Assembly (NCBI GenBank): GCA_022758985.1
Contig: JAEMQC010000143.1
Coordinates: forward strand, 1 to 15,624
Length of the DNA stretch: 15,624 nt
Direction: 5' to 3'
Source: Campylobacteraceae bacterium
GTDB lineage: Bacteria; Campylobacterota; Campylobacteria; Campylobacterales; UBA6016
Below are positions 14,054 to 15,624 of the stretch, in pieces. Position numbers and translations under genes: made by a program. The notes beneath the pieces are model-generated. The model had not been told where the DNA came from. It made no database searches and was given only the letters and a program-made list of their open reading frames with translations. Position 1 is the stretch's first letter; each line of letters starts with the position of its first letter.

Positions 14054-15459
14054 GACTTCACCATATTTTCCTCTTAAATCTGCTTACCCTTTTGTTTATA
14101 GTGCTTATGGCCGTAATGGGCGTCAGCTACTACTATATCAAAACTATAGATATAGAGACTATCAAGGGGCAACTTCCAAAAAATGCGACGCTAATAGAGA
14201 GTCTGCTGCGCCAAAATAGGACTTTTGAACAGATGTCAAAGTCGGCTATGGCTATAAAAACTGAAACAGGTTTTAGGATCACGCTGATAGACGAAAACGG
14301 CACCGTACTCGTAGAGACGGATAAAAATCCAAAAGAGATGTCAAGTCATGCTACTAGGCCCGAGATAATGCAGGCTATGAGGGAAAAAAACGGTAGCAGC
14401 GTCAGGTTTTCTACAACTACGAATAAAGATTATATATACTATGCGAAAACAACGGAGCTTGCCGGTCAAAAACTTTTTTTGCGCATAGCCTACCCTACCA
14501 ATATAGTGGATGAATATCTATATCCAATTTGGCTCAGGATAGCTATCATATTTGCTTTTGCCGGTCTTGTCGGTGTGATATTCTCTTACAAGATAAACAA
14601 AAAAATACAGCTGCAAATATCGCAAATTACCGAATATTTGGTGGCTATAGAGGCCAAAAACTTCAAAGTCGAGTTAAAACCGGCATTTGCCTCAGAGTTT
14701 TTCTCGATAGCTAGAATGCTAAAGATACTTGCTCTCAAACTTGAGAAAAAAGAGCGCCAAAAGCGTAAATATACCGCCAAACTAAAACTGAAAAACAAGC
14801 AGACTACCGAAATCGTAGAGGCTATAAGCCATGAGTTCAAAAATCCGGTCTCCGCAATCATGGGGTATACAGAAACACTCCTAAACGACCCTAATATAGA
14901 CAGAAAGATAAGCGAAAAATTTCTGGAAAAAGTCTATAAAAATTCACAAGCAATCTCGTCGATGATAGATAGGCTTTCGCTTTCATTGAAGCTTGAAAAT
15001 AACTCGCTAACCCCTAGTTTTGAGGAGTTTTCTATTTTGGAAGTCATAGAGGATGCGAAAAATCAGCTTGCGCACAAATACTCAAAAAGAGAGATTCGGA
15101 TAGAAGGCGCAAACCAAAGGGTTGTTGCCGATAAGACGATGATTAAGCTGGTAATCGTAAACTTGATGGAAAATGCGCTCAAATATTCCGATGAGAATAT
15201 AATAGTGACCATAAAGACAGACGACGACAAATACGTAAAAGTCGAAATAAAGGATTTTGGCTTAGGTATTCCGGAGAGAGAGATAGAAAATATAACCAAA
15301 AAATTCTATAGGCTCTCAAAAAACAGCTGGGATAACTCGCTAGGACTCGGTTTGGCACTCGTAAGCTATATATTAAAGCTGCACTCTTGCGAACTAGAGA
15401 TAGAGAGTAAAGTGGCAATGGGATCGACTTTTGGATTTAGAGTGCAGAAAGCAAAATAA
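14047..15459 (+). CDS. phoR: PhoR-type phosphate sensor histidine kinase
   Basis: An inner-membrane sensor kinase of 470 aa, partner of the preceding regulator. Transmembrane helix 1 is at about 7-30, an extracytoplasmic domain at 31-157, transmembrane helix 2 at about 160-180, then a HAMP-like linker and coiled coil. The kinase core follows: phospho-acceptor His262 in ISHEFKNP (260-267), N box NLMENALKYS (372-381), G1 DFGLGIP (403-409), F box KKFYRLSK (418-425) and G2 GLGLALV (433-439). The outer domain has ITLIDENGTVL and RPEIMQAM, a PAS-like pattern seen in Gram-positive PhoR and in PhosS. The start is TTG at 14047, overlapping phoB by seven bases; the next ATG (codon 21) would cut the first membrane helix. 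HEFKNP replaces the commoner HELRTP. Phosphate starvation as the signal is inferred from context. Confidence 0.92.
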   Translation: MLRLHHIFLLNLLTLLFIVLMAVMGVSYYYIKTIDIETIKGQLPKNATLIESLLRQNRTFEQMSKSAMAIKTETGFRITLIDENGTVLVETDKNPKEMSSHATRPEIMQAMREKNGSSVRFSTTTNKDYIYYAKTTELAGQKLFLRIAYPTNIVDEYLYPIWLRIAIIFAFAGLVGVIFSYKINKKIQLQISQITEYLVAIEAKNFKVELKPAFASEFFSIARMLKILALKLEKKERQKRKYTAKLKLKNKQTTEIVEAISHEFKNPVSAIMGYTETLLNDPNIDRKISEKFLEKVYKNSQAISSMIDRLSLSLKLENNSLTPSFEEFSILEVIEDAKNQLAHKYSKREIRIEGANQRVVADKTMIKLVIVNLMENALKYSDENIIVTIKTDDDKYVKVEIKDFGLGIPEREIENITKKFYRLSKNSWDNSLGLGLALVSYILKLHSCELEIESKVAMGSTFGFRVQKAK

Positions 15460-15479
15460 GCTCCGTGCTAGCAAAAAGG

Positions 15480-15498
15480 TGGGGTTAAACTACCCTCA
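15480..15498. other. Small GGG/CCC hairpin downstream of phoR
   Basis: Around 15482-15496 the plus strand reads GGGGTTAAACTACCC, able to fold with a 3-4 bp GC stem and a short loop. On the minus strand it is followed within a few bases by TTTTT, which would fit a weak terminator for a gene coming from the right. On the plus strand there is no T-run, so it does not convincingly terminate phoR. Confidence 0.3.
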
Positions 15499-15555
15499 AA
15501 TGCCTGTGTGGATTGATGTTTAATATGAGACTTTTTACTTTTTGAAAAGCACAAG

Positions 15556-15624
15556 CTACGAGAGCCGATGTGTAAGCTCCCCCAATTTTCGTACCAATCC
15601 AAACTTAGTGTTTTTACCATTGTA
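15556..15624 (-). CDS. Possible 3' end of a convergent gene (22 codons, unidentified)
   Basis: The minus strand is open from the window edge to a TAG at 15556-15558 and would encode a basic tail containing KFGLVRKLGELTHRLS. The composition looks protein-like and the gene would converge on phoR. A transposase or TnpB C-terminus is one thought, given the hairpin beyond it, but I see no diagnostic motif. It could equally be a chance open frame. The rest of 15460-15555 shows no gene. Confidence 0.25.
   Translation of the reverse strand, partial: YNGKNTKFGLVRKLGELTHRLS

Noticed and set aside
14586..14861. Minus-strand frames opposite the phoR kinase gene.
   Set aside because: Hydrophobic Ser/Leu-rich translations typical of antisense of AT-rich coding DNA.
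1..15624. CRISPR arrays, tRNA or rRNA genes, integrase sites.
   Set aside because: I looked for spaced direct repeats, cloverleaf-like ends and conserved rRNA stretches and saw none; almost all of the window is protein-coding.

Overview
The window looks like chromosomal DNA from a Campylobacterota (epsilonproteobacterial) organism. The evidence is moderate AT-richness, heavy use of ATA and TAT codons, short AAGGA-type ribosome binding sites, very tight gene packing, and proteins that read like those of the Sulfurimonas/Sulfurovum/Campylobacter group. I cannot name the genus.

Layout. Positions 96-12550 hold nine genes, all on the minus strand. In transcription order (right to left) they are pstS; an alpha-glucan phosphorylase; a canonical pyruvate kinase; glyceraldehyde-3-phosphate dehydrogenase; glucose-6-phosphate isomerase; 6-phosphofructokinase; an NDH-2-like flavoprotein; an ADP-forming acyl-CoA synthetase; and a second, unusual pyruvate kinase. 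From the phosphorylase onward the genes are spaced by -4, 52, 1, 9, 5, 3 and 15 bases, so they almost certainly form one operon. Positions 12718-15459 hold three plus-strand genes, phoU-phoB-phoR. The 167-base divergent region between pstS and phoU carries a nearly mirror-symmetric set of 11-bp-phased repeats that I read as two back-to-back Pho boxes.

How it works together. The minus-strand operon reads as a dedicated route from stored polyglucose to acetate: phosphorolysis, then Pgi, Pfk, GAPDH and pyruvate kinase, then acetyl-CoA to acetate with ATP. A flavoprotein dehydrogenase is available to oxidise NADH. Phosphoglucomutase, aldolase, triose-phosphate isomerase, phosphoglycerate kinase, mutase, enolase and the pyruvate-oxidising enzyme are not in the window. 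The plus-strand genes are a phosphate-sensing module. The junction between the two is a pstS gene with no pstCAB behind it.

The points most worth a second look are these. The phosphorylase has Ser exactly where the pyridoxal-phosphate lysine of family GT35 should be. The GAPDH lacks the Asp and Pro associated with NAD specificity. The second pyruvate kinase has an N-terminal extension, an apparently duplicated lid (B) domain and no C-terminal domain. The acyl-CoA synthetase has its beta part before its alpha part. The divergent Pho operator is symmetric. The last 165 bases hold no complete gene, only a 22-codon minus-strand open tail and a small hairpin.
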